From positions 36,240,297-36,304,296 of the forward strand of contig OZ022576.1 of NCBI GenBank assembly GCA_963669155.1: a DNA stretch of 64,000 nt, written 5' to 3'. This DNA is from Arbacia lixula. Its lineage: Eukaryota; Echinodermata; Echinoidea; Arbacioida; Arbaciidae. Positions 22,596-63,563 of the stretch are shown piece after piece. Below the pieces are notes generated by a model. The model did not search any database. It was given only the letters and a program-made list of their open reading frames with translations, and had not been told where the DNA came from. The first letter of the stretch is position 1, and each line of letters opens with the position of its first letter. The position numbers and the translations under genes are program-made.

Positions 22596-25391
22596 TGAAA
22601 TGAGATGCGGTGTCGAACAACGGGGCCGAGATCACAAAGAAAACAAAGTGTAGCATATTGGGTCAAACGGCCAATGTTGCTTTAAATTTGCATTCGTGTT
22701 TGCCAACATACTGGTGATATATTGTGGGGAACCGCACTATTCAAATACAGGTATCAACTCGTCTATAAATGTTTAATCTTAGACATCTTCAAGGCGATCC
22801 GCGGTATTGCATCCGTGCATAACATCACACCTAAATGAACTTCGAGCTCACGAACCTCGTATCAGCTAGGTTAGACCGTAATGAAGATAGTGAGTGTCAA
22901 GTGCAGATAATAATTGATCAGTAAGTCGACCGATCATTGATTTCTAGGTTATGTCCAGCCAGATTTAACAGAGGTTTAGTGTCCACACCAACCTTGATTA
23001 TTCAAAGTACTTGGAGGACGCGAGTGTGATTGTTCGGTGGATGTGTTAGTAACGGTTGAGGGCTATTCGATGTAAGTATGCTAAGTACACCTATTGTAAA
23101 TATATTGTTTTCTGGAAGAAAAACATGCACTTCATTTTAAGGTTGTGCTTTAGTTGCTAAATGTTTTTGTTGTCTTTGTAATCGTTCCAAAGTGTTTTTT
23201 GGTGTTTCCTAGCTCGAAAACATTAAGAGTAAATATTGCAATTGACATTTCATTATAATATGAATGTTAGACACTTATAGCCTTTCTCCATATGGGGTGT
23301 TTTTGTACTAGACGATTTTCCTCGTATTATATGTCTATCTTTAAAAAATGGTTTAAAAATACTATATGATTACATTTTCGAACTTACACATGACTTGTGT
23401 GTAGAATGATTGTAAATTTGCTGTTGCTTACTTATTTTTAATACAGATTATGAGCGTTAAAGTTAGTAAAATTAATAAAATATCGAATAACAGGTAACAG
23501 AATGTGCTGATGAGTAAAATTGTGTGCTGTCTTTTTTGTGTTCAAACCCTGATAAATTATACAAATAAGTGTCTGATAACCTAAATCGCACCAATAATTT
23601 TGGTATTTGAAAAAAAATGGCGTTATAGACTTCGAAACAGCGCAATATATATTGCCATATGTGTTACAAATGCTACAGTCACACAAACCGCAATACCATG
23701 CAATCACATCACATGACGTCATAAGTATACTATAAGTATTTAAAACTAATAATGATTAAAGGAGGGTGAAATCCTGATGATATAATGATTAATCAGATCG
23801 GAACAATCCGAAAAACAGATGAGTGAAGTTTGAGAGAAAACGGAATTACAATATGAGAGTTGTGAGTAATTGATAGTAAGAAAATAACGTTGGTTTAGGT
23901 GATGGGACGAATTATCACTTCCGAGGCGATCTGAATGTAGATATCTTTCCTAAGCGCAGCTGAGGAAAAATAGCGTGATTATTATTTATTATTTGCTTTA
24001 TATTCCACATCTAAAACCAACTATCTATACAAAAAATGACAATTTAACGTACAAAAGCGTTCGGGTCGGTGCGGCTACGTGATCAGACATTTTGGTTTCT
24101 TCCTTGGCACGACTGCGCGCGCATGCTCTCTACCTGGTGACAAAATTTGTTGCAGTACGCGATACATTTCTTTCCAGCTTCTTTTATGCGTTTCAGCGGA
24201 AAATCATTGAGCGCCCTAGGGGAACTCTCGCGGTGTTGCGGCCGAGGCGCAACTTGAATTTCCGTTGATTTGCCCAAGCCGCAGGTAATTAAACGTTCGG
24301 GTCGGTGCGGCTACCGAGAATCTAACGTTATGCATATCGTTAATTCTAACATTAGACTATATTGTGGGTTATAAGGGGGGGGGGGAGGGGGAGGGGGCTA
24401 CGAACAACATTACGGTATAGTGCAGGATGAAGTTCACTTACCTGAATCATGTTGTTGTTGTGGTGATTCATGGGCCATTTTGATTGAAACGCGACTATGG
24501 TAAACACGAACTGTATATAAGCTACGTGTACTACGTTTTTACCGCCTACCGCGGCGTCGTCTGCGCTGAGCTACTTGTTGATAGTCCGAGTGTAACGCAC
24601 TTTTATTTCGCGCGTACTCAAAATATTGATCAGTCGTTAGGACTGTGAGGAGTGAAGAGATCAGCGAAACCAAAAAGTACTATCACCTAGAGTGTAACGA
24701 ACTTTTCTTCTCAGGTGATCAGACGGGCAAAACTACGCTTCATCACGTGATCATCTCTTGACCGATAATATAGCAACATTCTTAGTATGTGGAATATAAT
24801 CATGACATTTAACACTGCATTATGATCATTAAACTTTATGGGCGACTCCATAAGGTCTGCCATAACGCATTGTACGCTCTTTCCATTTTTAGTTTGTACC
24901 ATTTGTGAACAATACATTACCCAAAACACCAATCGTCTACCTCAGATTAACATAAAAATATCATAGGGCTAGCTACTGAGATTTTTTTATAAACACAATA
25001 AATATCTTAATGATATATTTTGATTGTAGTCACGATTTTACATCGGGTTGTCTGATACTGCTGCATTTCTTTTCTTTTTTTTAAATCAGGAATTCATTTC
25101 CCTTTAAGCGTTCAGATAGGGATGCTGAAAACGAAACGACCTGTCGGCTATCAATCAAATTCAATGCATACTTTTGAAAGTTGTCAACGATTAATTACTC
25201 TAAAGCTTGCTCAAGTCAAAATCATAGACATAAACGTAATAAAAGGAGTACGTGGGTTTGTCTTCTTGAAAAATGGGAAATGATTTTGTTTGGCGAAGAT
25301 GAGTCAGTGAGTTAATAGCTCAATCTCTTGTGTGTGGATATCTGAACGCACAAGGAAAATAGAAAGCTGGGGCCATATTCATGAAAGATTA
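22596..25391. other. Intergenic with a short direct repeat
   Basis: No gene is recognised. The word CGTTCGGGTCGGTGCGGCTA occurs twice in direct orientation (about 24059 and 24294). It brackets about 215 bp that is GC-richer than its surroundings and contains an open - frame (24083-24277) of unknown identity. A poly-G tract lies at about 24375-24397. ATCACGTGATCA-type palindromes cluster near 24715-24755. Confidence 0.4.
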
Positions 25392-25398
25392 CTAAGAC

Positions 25399-26123
25399 CA
25401 GGGATATGTTATGGAAGGATATGAAACAACATTCTTTCTTTGAGCCCATGCGTGGCACCGCCGAAAAATTGCGTGGTCTCAGCATGTGCTTTTCACGTGT
25501 TTTAACAATAACGAACACGATTGCATAGCAACGGTTTCTCAGAGAGAACAAAAGAAATGTAGAGTCTTATTTCGCTTGTCCACTTCTGTTGGATTGGATC
25601 AATACTTTTGTGAGGAAAAGAGATATCAGCGAACAAAAATAAACATTTTTTTAAAGTAAAATATCTCATTTGCACGCAAATTCACGCAAACTCTGTTAAT
25701 GAAAATAAGCAGCTTAATATATGATTTTGATAATGATTGAATCCGACATTTCCGGAAATCTCCGGAAAGTGAAGAAATTTGTTAATTATGTAAGTAAGAA
25801 TATTATCTTATATCTCCGTTTGTGCATCATTCAACAATTATTTAGAAGAAAAACGAATACAGGATCTTTAGAGGTGTTGCCCCTTAACTTTCTTGAAAAT
25901 TACAAAAAAATGTGATAAGAAACACAGCTTCGAGAAACAAAACAGGCAATTAAAGATACTGCTTTCCAAGTTGACGATAGCAAAATGACGGTGCCGCGCA
26001 TGGGACTTCAAAGCATTGCAGTGATTGTGGAATGCTTTTGACATTCATTATCACGCTTTAGTATCCATACAGATGTTTGAATATATTATGGTTGAGTTGT
26101 CCCTCCTTCCTAACACATCCCTG
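25399..26123 (+). mobile_element. Family C element, complete copy C1
   Basis: The 725-bp element starts CAGGGATATGTTATGGAAGG and ends CCTTCCTAACACATCCCTG, forming inverted termini. The 7-bp direct repeat CTAAGAC flanks it (25392-25398 and 26124-26130). It has no transposase and only short open frames. It is closest to copy C2. Confidence 0.9.
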
Positions 26124-26130
26124 CTAAGAC

Positions 26131-26990
26131 TTAGTTAGCTAATAAAGTGCATTCATCTGCATGCTTTTTTAGTGTACTAACTAGGCTAGTAATGTTTCAT
26201 GAACATGGCTCCTGAGGTGTAAGTTGCTCTTCATCACGCTAGTAAGCATTAACCCTTAAATTACCAGGCGTTGAACAACCTATTGGTTTCGGACATTATG
26301 TTCATGCCAATTAATCCTGCTTCGACCGGGTACATGATCCACTTTTAACCAGTGTTGAGTAACTATACCGTGTAGAGAAAACTACACAGTCGGCATTTTC
26401 ACTGCATGTTGTATATTACACGCTTCTCCGTCACTAATCGTCCGTATTATCTTATACGTTCACTTATACTTTTACTTATACGTATACAGTTATACGTATT
26501 TAAAGGGTTTAAACACTTCCTTTAAATCTAATACATGATTGGTCAATCAGGACAACTGTTAAATGAGCACACTTTTTGACGTGCACATATCATAGCCGTA
26601 ATAACACAAACGTTTATCCGTATAACTTCTCCCATCGAATCCGAATTATCACTTCAAGACTAGTGCCATGTGTACATTTACATCCAAAACTTATACTATA
26701 TCATTTGATGAGTTAATACTAGTATGCTAGAGATGATGTGTGGCAACACTCAGGTAACCACGTGATCCTACTGAAAAGGTTGATGAAATTCCTGCTCTCA
26801 TCATGTATGCAGATTCTGAATGGCATATCCGTTAAGATTAATCCAAACGTAGGAACGGATTTGGCAATGCCCTTGTAATAACATGATCTGAGGTTGGATT
26901 TTCACGGCGGATGTTTCCTTTGATAAATAAGTCACCCAAAACACAAATGAAACGCGGATTCCTAAACAAACAAGATTCGCGTCAAAGGAA
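26131..26990. other. Intergenic, one mini-TIR element
   Basis: About 26249-26313 is a diverged copy of the ~80-bp mini-TIR family (TTAACCCTTAAATTACCAGG, then TTCATGCCAATTAA). The rest has repetitive TTATACGTATAC-type words near 26440-26500. No gene is recognised. Confidence 0.45.
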
Positions 26991-26991
26991 C

Positions 26992-27185
26992 GTTCACACG
27001 GCTATTTGCCGCTGCCGCTGCCGCCTGCACTATGACGTGAAGGCTTTCTCGCCGCCTGCACTATAACGCGAAGGCTTTCTCGCCGCCTGCCTTATGACGC
27101 GACGGCTTTGTCGCCGCAGCTTAGCAATATATGAATGCTTTGGCGATTTCTCCGACCGCAAGAGGCGATCAAACGTGTGAAAGGC
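26992..27185. repeat. Short foldback with a 31-bp x3 tandem core
   Basis: ACGTTCACACGG on the left and AAACGTGTGAAAGG on the right are imperfect inverted ends. Inside, 27020-27112 holds three consecutive 31-bp units beginning GCCGCCTGC and ending GGCTTTCTC (third unit GGCTTTGTC). GC content is much higher than in the flanks. It is probably a small non-autonomous element. Confidence 0.6.
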
Positions 27186-28850
27186 GTCAGGAAATGTGTA
27201 TTACTGCAAGCCCTCCGCCCCCCCCCCCTCCCCCACTCAGTGTCATTTAGGGTACGCCTATGCTCGTTCCCTCGATCCCTCTGAAAGCACCCCCCTATCT
27301 AAGGTCTGCCAACATTTCTGAACGCCCCTTTATCGGGCTTTTCTCGGGCTTTTCCTGCCTCGGAGACCCCCTAAATCCGGAAAACTGCAATGTACCCCCC
27401 CCCCCCACCCCCCCCCCCGCATATCTCAGGAATTTGATCCCGGGATTTTATCAATTTTTCTATCATATATCAGATATTTATAACCCCCTTTTTAAATTCT
27501 AAAGTCCAAAGAGAGAGAGAGTACAAAAAAAACACCCCATTTGTTAAAGAAATCTCCGGGTGAAAAGTCAAATACACCCCCTTTTTTTTTCAATTCGCCA
27601 TGTTCGCGGGCCGGACTTTTCCCGCGAATTTTGGAATTTTGGAAGACCAAGAACAATGACTGCTGCCTGTGATTAGATTGATAACATAATTCCTATCAAC
27701 AGCTCGCTGGGTTGACCTTGACCTCCCATCCGCCGTCCACGAGTAGGAGATAAGACGACCGCTGTCCGAAGGTATTGATGACCCTCCGCATCCTCGTAGA
27801 AACACGGAGTTCGAATGACGTCAAATGTGACTGTCCGCCGTCCTGTTTTTCCACAAACTGAACTCGCAAGGGAACATGTGAGAGGGCCACATACACGCAT
27901 ACTAAAGTAACATCATGTAAGACTATCTAAATCTTGCCTTACATTTTGAAAGGGAGGTCCATATCCTAACAAGTTCTCATTTCTCAGCGAGAGGGACGCT
28001 TGTTGACCCTGGCAAAATTCGAGGGGGGGGGGGGGGGTGGGCAATTACATCCGCCGCCCCCCCCCCCCTTTTTTTAACCTCCATACTCCACACCCCACCC
28101 TAGTTCCGTCTGCCCTGCTAAAGGTACGAGTAGGTACGATATGTCACTCTGATCGAAGAGAGCAAACACTGGGAAAATAAAGTACTTTGGATGTGTGTTT
28201 TTAACTGTTCATATCACCACGAAATGAAATTGCAATGTCATAATGAATCACAGCAGCTCCATTGTGTTGGTCGTGGTCCTTCGCTATGGGGTACATGGTC
28301 CTCAGACTGGTTTGCACAGGAAGAACAGTCCCATCTTTGACCCCAGGGCGACTGTCTGTGAGCACTATTGGTGTTGACTTGATTTTAACATCATCGATAT
28401 TCTTATCTCGGTTTGTTGGAACATACTAATGTTAATATAATGAAATGTTTGTCATTTCCGGGGAGCCTTTTGAAATAAACCAGAATTTAAGCGCATGTTG
28501 CATGGCATGATGGTACCATGGACACGTTGGTATTTGTTTTAGTGACTTTGTCTTTCCTCTGTATAATCAAATGAATACACCAGAGGATAGCTTGTATAAC
28601 CCCCCTCCCCCCTAAACACCCAAACACATACTTTCCAGTGGTAAAGACAAAGATGGTATGGTGGGTATTTGTGTGAGTTGCTTATTGTTGTAAATGTATA
28701 TACAGCTGTTTACAGGTACCACGATTGATCTGAGGGAAATTAGATTGATCCCACGCGAGAGGGGGGGGGGGGGGTGGGAGGGGCTTCCACCCCCCCCCCC
28801 CCCCCCCCACCGAGAAGGTGATATATATACGCTACTGCAGAGGAACATGA
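27186..28850. other. Intergenic, poly-C/poly-G rich
   Basis: Long homopolymer runs lie near 27220, 27393-27418, 28022-28038, 28060-28070, 28762-28775 and 28790-28808. A GC-richer block at 27590-27900 is open in several - frames but matches no family I recognise and has no splice context, so it is not called. Confidence 0.4.
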
Positions 28851-28871
28851 ATTAATTTTGATGTCACACAT

Positions 28872-28918
28872 ACATGCATACACACTCACACACACACACA
28901 CACGCACACACACACACG

Positions 28919-28973
<55 letters not shown>

Positions 28974-28985
28974 CCATACACAGGT
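28872..28985 (+). repeat. (CA)n microsatellite
   Basis: CACACACA-rich tract of about 110 bp. The His/Thr and Cys/Val frames across it are compositional. Confidence 0.95.
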
Positions 28986-29559
28986 ATTCACACATCTATG
29001 TATACACACAGGGTGTACTTTAAACGTAGTGTTTCCAGAAAAAAGTGCTGGATACAATAGCTCAGGAAACGGACCAATGGTCATATGTAGAATGAGGACT
29101 TTGATCGGTAGGGCACGACGTGCGAAACGCTTTAATGAAAAACAAGGAAAAAAATATGTTGACATTGAAATTCGGTGTTATCCTTCAACTTCACAGTGAA
29201 CTGTGCAACTTTGCTAGCGAATCGGAGCTTATGTATCTACAACTTGCTCGGGACGGGTTTGGTGTGGTGTATGTGTGAGACCATGGACCTACCAGGTTCG
29301 TGAGTAGAAAGTCACTATGTAGTGGGACCAGCAGGAACAGTAGAGGTAAAGACACTGAAATCACCACTGCATGTAATATAATTATGATAGGCTTTTCCAT
29401 CTGCTAGGACGTTGTGATATAGGACAGTGGACTCGACTCGTTCAGTAGAAATTTTGGATTAGAGTGTACGCAAGAGGCCAGAAAGAAGGTACATGTAAGT
29501 ACGAATTTAACACATATTCTATCGAGATTGGGTCTGCATACCGGGCCTCCTTTTAGTCT

Positions 29560-29835
29560 TGAGGACGAGGAGAAGGAGGAGGAGGAGGAGGAGGAGGAGG
29601 AAGAAGAGGGGCAGCTAGGAGCAGGAGGAGAAGCAGGAGCAGGAGGAGCAGGGGGGAGCTAGGGGAAGTGGGAGGAGGAGGAGGGGAATTAAGGGAGAAC
29701 TAGAGGAAGGGGGAGGAGTAGCAGGAGGAGGAGTAAGGGGGGAAGGAGGAGGAGAAAGAGGTGGAAGAGGAGAAGAGGAAGGAGGGGGAGGAGTAAGGGG
29801 GGAAGAGGTGGAAGGGAGAAGAGGGGGGGGGGGCT
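29560..29835 (+). repeat. Purine-rich (GGA)n minisatellite
   Basis: About 275 bp of GGAGGA/GGAAGA-type sequence with almost no pyrimidines on the + strand, ending in a poly-G run. Long homopurine tracts of this kind can form triplex structures. No gene function is implied. Confidence 0.9.
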
Positions 29836-31468
29836 TGCAGTTGCCGTTGTACACGGGGAAGGTTGTTAGTTGCATTCTTTGCCTTGGATCATCTAAAGTA
29901 ACTCCGACGTGCATGTACCCATTGCCTGTGTGTGTGATTTGACAGCAAACCTGACAAGCGAGCAGCACCACCGTCTAAGTGACAGTGACCTCCATTGCAT
30001 TGTTCGTTTAACCTTCCGAACTGGGTTTAGAGCTCGTGCAGCATCCGGTCACCCTGTCACACATTCAATACCACGGGGTATAGTCACAGTGCTTCCACAG
30101 ATAATATTCAATATAGTAACTCTTTCAACATCCTTCGAGTATTGTATTCTTACTTGGCCCTGTTGGCATATTTGACCACTGGAACTACATGTCTGGAAAA
30201 AGTATACGTTGCAGACGGCATAAATGAGATAAAATCACGAGGGAAATCTTTTTTTCATAGAGTTTTATCAGTAGATACCGCTCAAGGCGCGTTACCTCTG
30301 TATCCGTAAATCGTTATATACCACTTGGCGAATGTAGAGGAATGGAATTACATCTGAAGAACAATCAACCAACCGACCAAATCGAATCACAAATGTTTTC
30401 CCTAAGTACGTGATGGAATATCAAGAATACGTATACGATTGGTTACTTGAATATCAATGTGCTCGATATTAAATTATGATATTCCAAATGCGAACGCAGG
30501 ATACTTTCCTTCCTGATATATTTCATATCTTTTACAAGTTGCAAAATGAAGGATATTAAGAGTGTAACTTTGAAAATGGAGGGCTTCGAAAGCCTCCATG
30601 CTGAGCTCCAAAATGTCGTTTTCCTAGAACCATGACTGTCACACCCACATAGGTAAAGATTCAAGACTGTATTAAATGTTAAAGGTGTTTCACAACCATT
30701 TATGTCGTACCTCGATGTTATGAATCTTTGCGACCAACTCACAAAAAAAACCCGAATTCTCGCAGCCTCCTCATAAGTTGTAGCAACGTTACTAGGAAAA
30801 TATGACAATCATACTAAAGAAAGGGCGGGAGCGGTTAGAGATTCAAGAATCAAGATTCTAGTTTATTGTCATATAGAATTACAAAATTTGATTTCGGACA
30901 TTGGCAGTGCAATTTAAAAGCCTTGTTTGCGTTTTGCAATTCAGATACTTAACGCGCGTCCCTCCAGCCACATCGTGCGTGAATCAACACACAAACACAC
31001 ACGAACACATCCCCAGTCTTCACACATACACCATGTACACACGACACACCCCCAAACACACCCCAGACACACACACGTGCAGTATACACAGGCACTCTCA
31101 ATACACACACGGATACAAGACAGGAGGAAGGGAGAGGGAGACACAGAGACAATCAGAGAATGATAGAGACAGATGAGATCGAGAGTGAGAATGAGGATGG
31201 ATGGGATAAAGAGAGCCACGGAATGAACTACATGTAGTTAAAATGTGACCACAGCTCCCACCACGTACCCATTATCTTTGAGTCATGTTTTATTTTTAAT
31301 TCCCCGCTAATTTTGTTAGAGCTGTGAAATAAAATGTTCGTATAAAAATCCACTTAAGCTTACTCTTATGACGACGAATGATATTCGTACTGCACTTTGC
31401 TGCCATTATCATTTAAAGTGAGCTGTGTTGACTTGAGACTACATGTATGTGATATTGTGTTTTGCGCA
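29836..31468. other. Intergenic, nothing recognised
   Basis: No gene family was recognised. A CA-rich tract lies at 30985-31110, followed by a GAGA-rich one to 31215. The segment 30845-30890 (CTAGTTTATTGTCATATAG) resembles retroposon 3' tails but is too short to assign. Confidence 0.4.
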
Positions 31469-31475
31469 CATACAG

Positions 31476-32201
31476 CAGGGATGTGTTAGGAAAGGATATG
31501 AAACAACATTCTTTCTTTGAGCCCATGCGTGGCACCGCCGAAAAAAAATGTGGTCTCAGCATGTGCTTTTCATATGTTTTAACAATAACGAACAGGATTG
31601 CCTAGCAACGGTTTCTCAGAGAGAACAAAAGAAATGTAGAGTCTTATTTCGCTTGTCCACTTCTGTTGGATTGCATCAATACTTTTGTGAGGAAAAGAGA
31701 TATCAGCGAACAAAAATAAACTGTTTTTTTTATAGTAAAATATCTCAGCTGCACGCAAATTCACGCAAACTCTGTTAATGAAAATAAACAGCTTAATATA
31801 GAATTTTAATAATGATTGAATCCAACATTTCCGGAAATCTCCGGAAAGTGAAGAAATTTGGTAATTACGTAAGTAAGAATATTATTTTATATCTCCGTTT
31901 GTTCATCATTCAACAATTATTTAGAAGAAAAACGATTGCAGGATCTTTAGAGGTGTTGCCCTTAACTTTCTTGAAAATTACAAAAAAATGTGATAAGAAA
32001 CACAGCTTCGAGAAACAAAACAGGGAATTAAAGATATTGCTTTCCAAGTTGACGGCAGCAAAATGACGGTGCCACGCATGGGACTTCAAAGCATTGCAGT
32101 GATTGCGGAATGCTTTTGACATTCATTAGCACGCTTTAGTATCCACACAGATGTTTGAATACATTATGCTTGAGTTGTCCCTCCTTCCTAACACATCCCT
32201 G
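31476..32201 (+). mobile_element. Family C element, complete copy C2
   Basis: The 726-bp element starts CAGGGATGTGTTAGGAAAGG and ends CCTTCCTAACACATCCCTG. The 7-bp duplication CATACAG flanks it (31469-31475 and 32202-32208). It is highly similar to C1 at 25399-26123 throughout. Confidence 0.92.
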
Positions 32202-32269
32202 CATACAGCTAGCTCTAATCGTTTGGTACATCAAGGATGTTTAAGCACATGAAAATACATCGCTTTGAA

Positions 32270-32983
32270 CAGGGATGTGTTATGGAAGGATATGAAGCAA
32301 CTTTCTTCCTTTGAACCCATGTGCCAAGCCGCTGAAAAGTTATGTGTTCTCAACAGGTGCTGTTCAGGTGTTTGAACAATTATGAATATGATTGTGTGGC
32401 AACGGCTTCTCGGAGAGGACAAAAGAAATGTACAGTCTCATTTCGCTTGTCCCGTTCTATTAATACTTCCATGAGCATAACAGGTATCAGCAAACACAAA
32501 TAAACAAGTTTTTCAAGTGAAATATCTCTGTTTCACGCAAACACACACAAACGCCGTTAATGATAATACACAGCTTAATATATCATTTTGAGAGTGGTTG
32601 AATCCCCCAGATGCACAAGTTGTCGGAAAGTGAAGAAATTGGCCAATTTTGTAAGTAATAAAAATAGCTTATATGTCCGATTTTTAATGATTCCTCAATA
32701 CTTTTCGAAACAAAAGCAGAGTAAAGGATCTGTCATTATCTTCCGTTAACTTCCTTAAAGTTTGCAAACAAATTTGTCAAAAACAAAACGTCTACAGACA
32801 AATGGGAAATTAAAGAAATTTCTTTTCAAGTTGACATCAGCTAAATGTCGGCACGGCACATGGAACATCAAAGCATTGTCATGATTATGGAATGCTTTTG
32901 GCATTCATGAGCACGCTTTAGAACCCATACAGATGTTTGAATATATTATGCTCGAGTTTCTACTCCTTCGTAACACCTCCCTG
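32270..32983 (+). mobile_element. Family C element, complete copy C3
   Basis: The 714-bp element starts CAGGGATGTGTTATGGAAGG and ends CGTAACACCTCCCTG. The 7-bp duplication CTTTGAA lies at 32263-32269 and 32984-32990. With C4 it forms a subgroup distinct from C1/C2. Confidence 0.9.
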
Positions 32984-33091
32984 CTTTGAACAAGGTTTGA
33001 TGCTGCCACTAAATATTCATGGTAGCAGCTGCTCTCAACAATATGATGCATGCGCAATTGCGTCACGTTCACCTGGATTTCATAATAGGTC

Positions 33092-33810
33092 CAGGGAGGT
33101 GTTAGGAAGGAGTAGAAACTCGAGTATAATACATTCAAGCATCTGTATGGGTTCTAAAGCGGGCTCATAAATGTCAAAAGAATCCATAATCATGACAATG
33201 CTTTGATGTTCCATGTGCCTAGCCGACATTTAGCTGATGTCAACTTGAAAAGAAATTTCTTTAATACCCCATTTGTCTGTAGACGTCTTGTTTTTGACAA
33301 ATTCGTTTGCAAACTTATAAGGAAGTTAACGGCAGATAATGACAGATCCTAATACTCTGCTTTTGTTTCGAAAAGTATTGAGGAATCATTACAAATCGGA
33401 CATATAAGCTCTTTGTATTACTTACAAAATTGACCAATTTCTTCACTTTCCGACATCTTGTGCATTTGGGGGATTCAACCACTCTCAAAATGATATATTA
33501 AGCTGTATATTATCATTAACGGCGTTTGTGTGTGTTTGCGTGCAGCAGAGATATTTTACTTGAAAAACTTGTTTAGTTGTGTTTGCTGATACCTGTCGTG
33601 CACATGGACATATCAATGCCATTAACAGTACGGGACAAGCGAAATGAGACATTTCTTTTGTTCTCTCTGAGAAGCCGTTGCCACACAATCATGCTCATAA
33701 TTGTTCAAACACCTGAACAGCACCTGTTGAGAACACCATAACTTTTCAGCGGCTTGGCACATGGGTTCAAAGAAAGAAGTTGCTTCATATCCTTTCATAA
33801 CACATCCCTG
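33092..33810 (-). mobile_element. Family C element, complete copy C4
   Basis: A 719-bp copy inverted relative to C3, with the 7-bp duplication ATAGGTC at 33085-33091 and 33811-33817. The uninterrupted target (TTTCATAATAGGTCATCCGC in reverse complement) is preserved in family A at about 6340-6365. C3 and C4 together make a palindrome of about 1.5 kb. Confidence 0.92.
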
Positions 33811-34385
33811 ATAGGTCATACGCATTCCTATACATGCATACATTTCAGCTTTCGCTGCTGAACTTTTAATTTTGTGCTTCTTACGTAGTTAAAAAGGACG
33901 AGCTAATACGAAATTTGATACTTTTTGAGGTGGAAATACTAGCTTGGACGCGGTTGGCCGCGTTTTTCATGTTATTTGTCCGAAAGGAAAATATCTGAAA
34001 GTAATGTTTCATGCAATTTTGTAAGCAGGTATGATGCGGAACATTGTGAAATTGAGACTTTTATACTGAAACTTGATATCACGTTTAGAGCCTTTTTGTC
34101 ATATTGTAACACTATTCCTCGATTGAATCTTTACTGATGAATCGTAGGTATTACATGTCACAACTGCACAAGCATATGGGGTGAGGATATTTCCCCAAAT
34201 TCTTTTGCGCATCCGATTTTGTTTATACGTCAAATGCAGGCAAAACTCATTTAGAGAATCGGCGGCATTGAACATCGAGATCAAAGAAAAAATCTTTGTG
34301 AAGGGTTCTTTTGTGACTAGAAGGAGAGTACAATGAATCTGCAGTAATTAAACGGCTGATGTATATCCATGTGCTTAAGCATCCT

Positions 34386-35893
34386 GGGGCATATGCAAAC
34401 ATTTCGTTGAACGCGATACCCAAATCGCTCCAAGCCAGCAAGTGAAACTATTAAGTTTAAGTTGAGTAATAAGACAGTATTAAATTAAAAACTATACTTT
34501 TTAAGATTGCACATCCCCGAAACCAGACTACAATTTGGTTTCAAATCAAACTTTAAACCCTGCTAAATGATTAATCTCGTCTTTGATTCATCAAGCTCTG
34601 AGATTAGGTAAACAATTTCAAGGGTCTCTACACAAAACGTACCATGATATTGACATAGTCGATATTGTTCAAATATGACGAATATGAACCAACAAAATTG
34701 TACCACGCTTAAACGAACACTGCATTACGAAAACCACTTTTTAGGGGGGCGTGTTTTCATTTTACCCAATTAAGGCTGGATGGTTGATGCAATGCCTGCG
34801 TAGCTTGACTAGTGGTATAGTGAGTACCAACGGCTGATGCAATTCCGTAGTTTTTGCTATAAAAGGACGGCCGAGTGTATAATAATCGGCATTTCCTGAG
34901 AAGGGGTGATGGTGAGCGGAAGCTAGCAGCATGGGAATCGAAAGAAGGTGAAACATAGAAAGTCTGATACGAGATTGATAGATCATTGTGTCAGATTGAA
35001 CAGTTGAACAGGACTGAACGGGTAGGTGAATAGATAGCATAGCGCGCAGTACTGCCTTGGCCGCAACCGGTCGTGCATCTCTCTGCGTCTGATGATTATA
35101 CGTGTGGTTTCGTAGTATATCCTTGCGTCGAACGCAGGGACGTGCATGATTTTCAAGCACTCAGGCAGGAATTGGCCCGTAGCCCGACGCAAGCTGCGGA
35201 CACGCACGGCCGGTTGTGACCACGGCATCAACAGGGTGCTCGCAACTGAATATATGATGGCTATACATGCATGGTATACTCATTATTCTGAAGACATTGC
35301 ATGCACACCGTAGGTGATGACAATGATAAGGATTACGATGATAAAGATGACGATGATGACGATGACGACGATGACGACCATGATGTAATGAGATCTTGTT
35401 GGCTCAAAGCGTGCTACAGCGCAATGCCGAAAGAGTTTTTCATGTGCCACGATATTGTTTTACGCAGTTATGTCCAATTGGTTTCTAGATTTGTGGTTTT
35501 CAAGTAAATTGAAAACACATTTTGAATGACAATGGCATATTCTGTTAAGCCAATACGATTTACAATAAACAATAGATTTACCCCACAACAGCCATTGCTA
35601 CTGCTTTGTCACATATATACCAATGTAACAGGCTAAATGTTATCTCATTTTATAGTGGTGCTACGTAGTATGACGAGAAACTTTCTATCGATATGAGGGT
35701 ACACTTTATGTAGAGCTCTCACATTCATCACTCATATACATGTAATCATCTTTAAAATTATGTTACAGATTATCTCTCAGGACACCGGCTATACTCAGGC
35801 GCACTGTCTTGATGAGTTACGTCCATCCGAACAAACCCAACGCAATAGAAGCCTGCTCCTTCTGAAGCACGTTCCCACATCGCCGCTTTGAGG
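34386..35893. other. Upstream region of the SUR-like gene
   Basis: No upstream exon is recognised. A repeat end at about 35096-35227 is the inverted relative of about 4890-4995. A GATGAC-type microsatellite occupies about 35310-35385. GTTACAG at 35762-35768 could be an acceptor for a 5'-UTR exon that continues into exon 1, or transcription could start locally. The sequence does not decide this. Confidence 0.4.
34858..34866 (+). promoter_or_regulatory. TATA-box-like site
   Basis: TATAAAAGG stands about 1.03 kb before the start codon of the SUR-like gene, within GC-richer sequence. It is the best TATA match in the upstream region, but no initiator or transcript evidence supports it and it may lie in a repeat. 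Confidence 0.15.

Positions 35894-63563
<27,670 letters not shown>

Larger units (their letters stand above)
32233..34385 (-). mobile_element. Family A element carrying two nested family C copies
   Basis: The termini are inverted repeats: AAGGATGTTTAAGCACATG at the left, and CATGTGCTTAAGCATCCT at the right. The body from 32991 to 34385 is the reverse complement of the family A copies at 6.1 and 18.0 kb. Copies C3 (32270-32983) and C4 (33092-33810) are inserted in it, each with its own 7-bp duplication. Without them the element would be roughly 0.7 kb. No coding sequence. Confidence 0.75.

Noticed and set aside
24083-24277. - strand frame between direct repeats as a gene
   Set aside because: Basic, Cys-containing peptide with no recognised family. 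The flanking repeat is short and there is no transcript or splice evidence.
27590-27900. GC-richer block open in several - frames as an exon
   Set aside because: No family, no convincing splice sites, and three overlapping frames are open at once, which points to composition.
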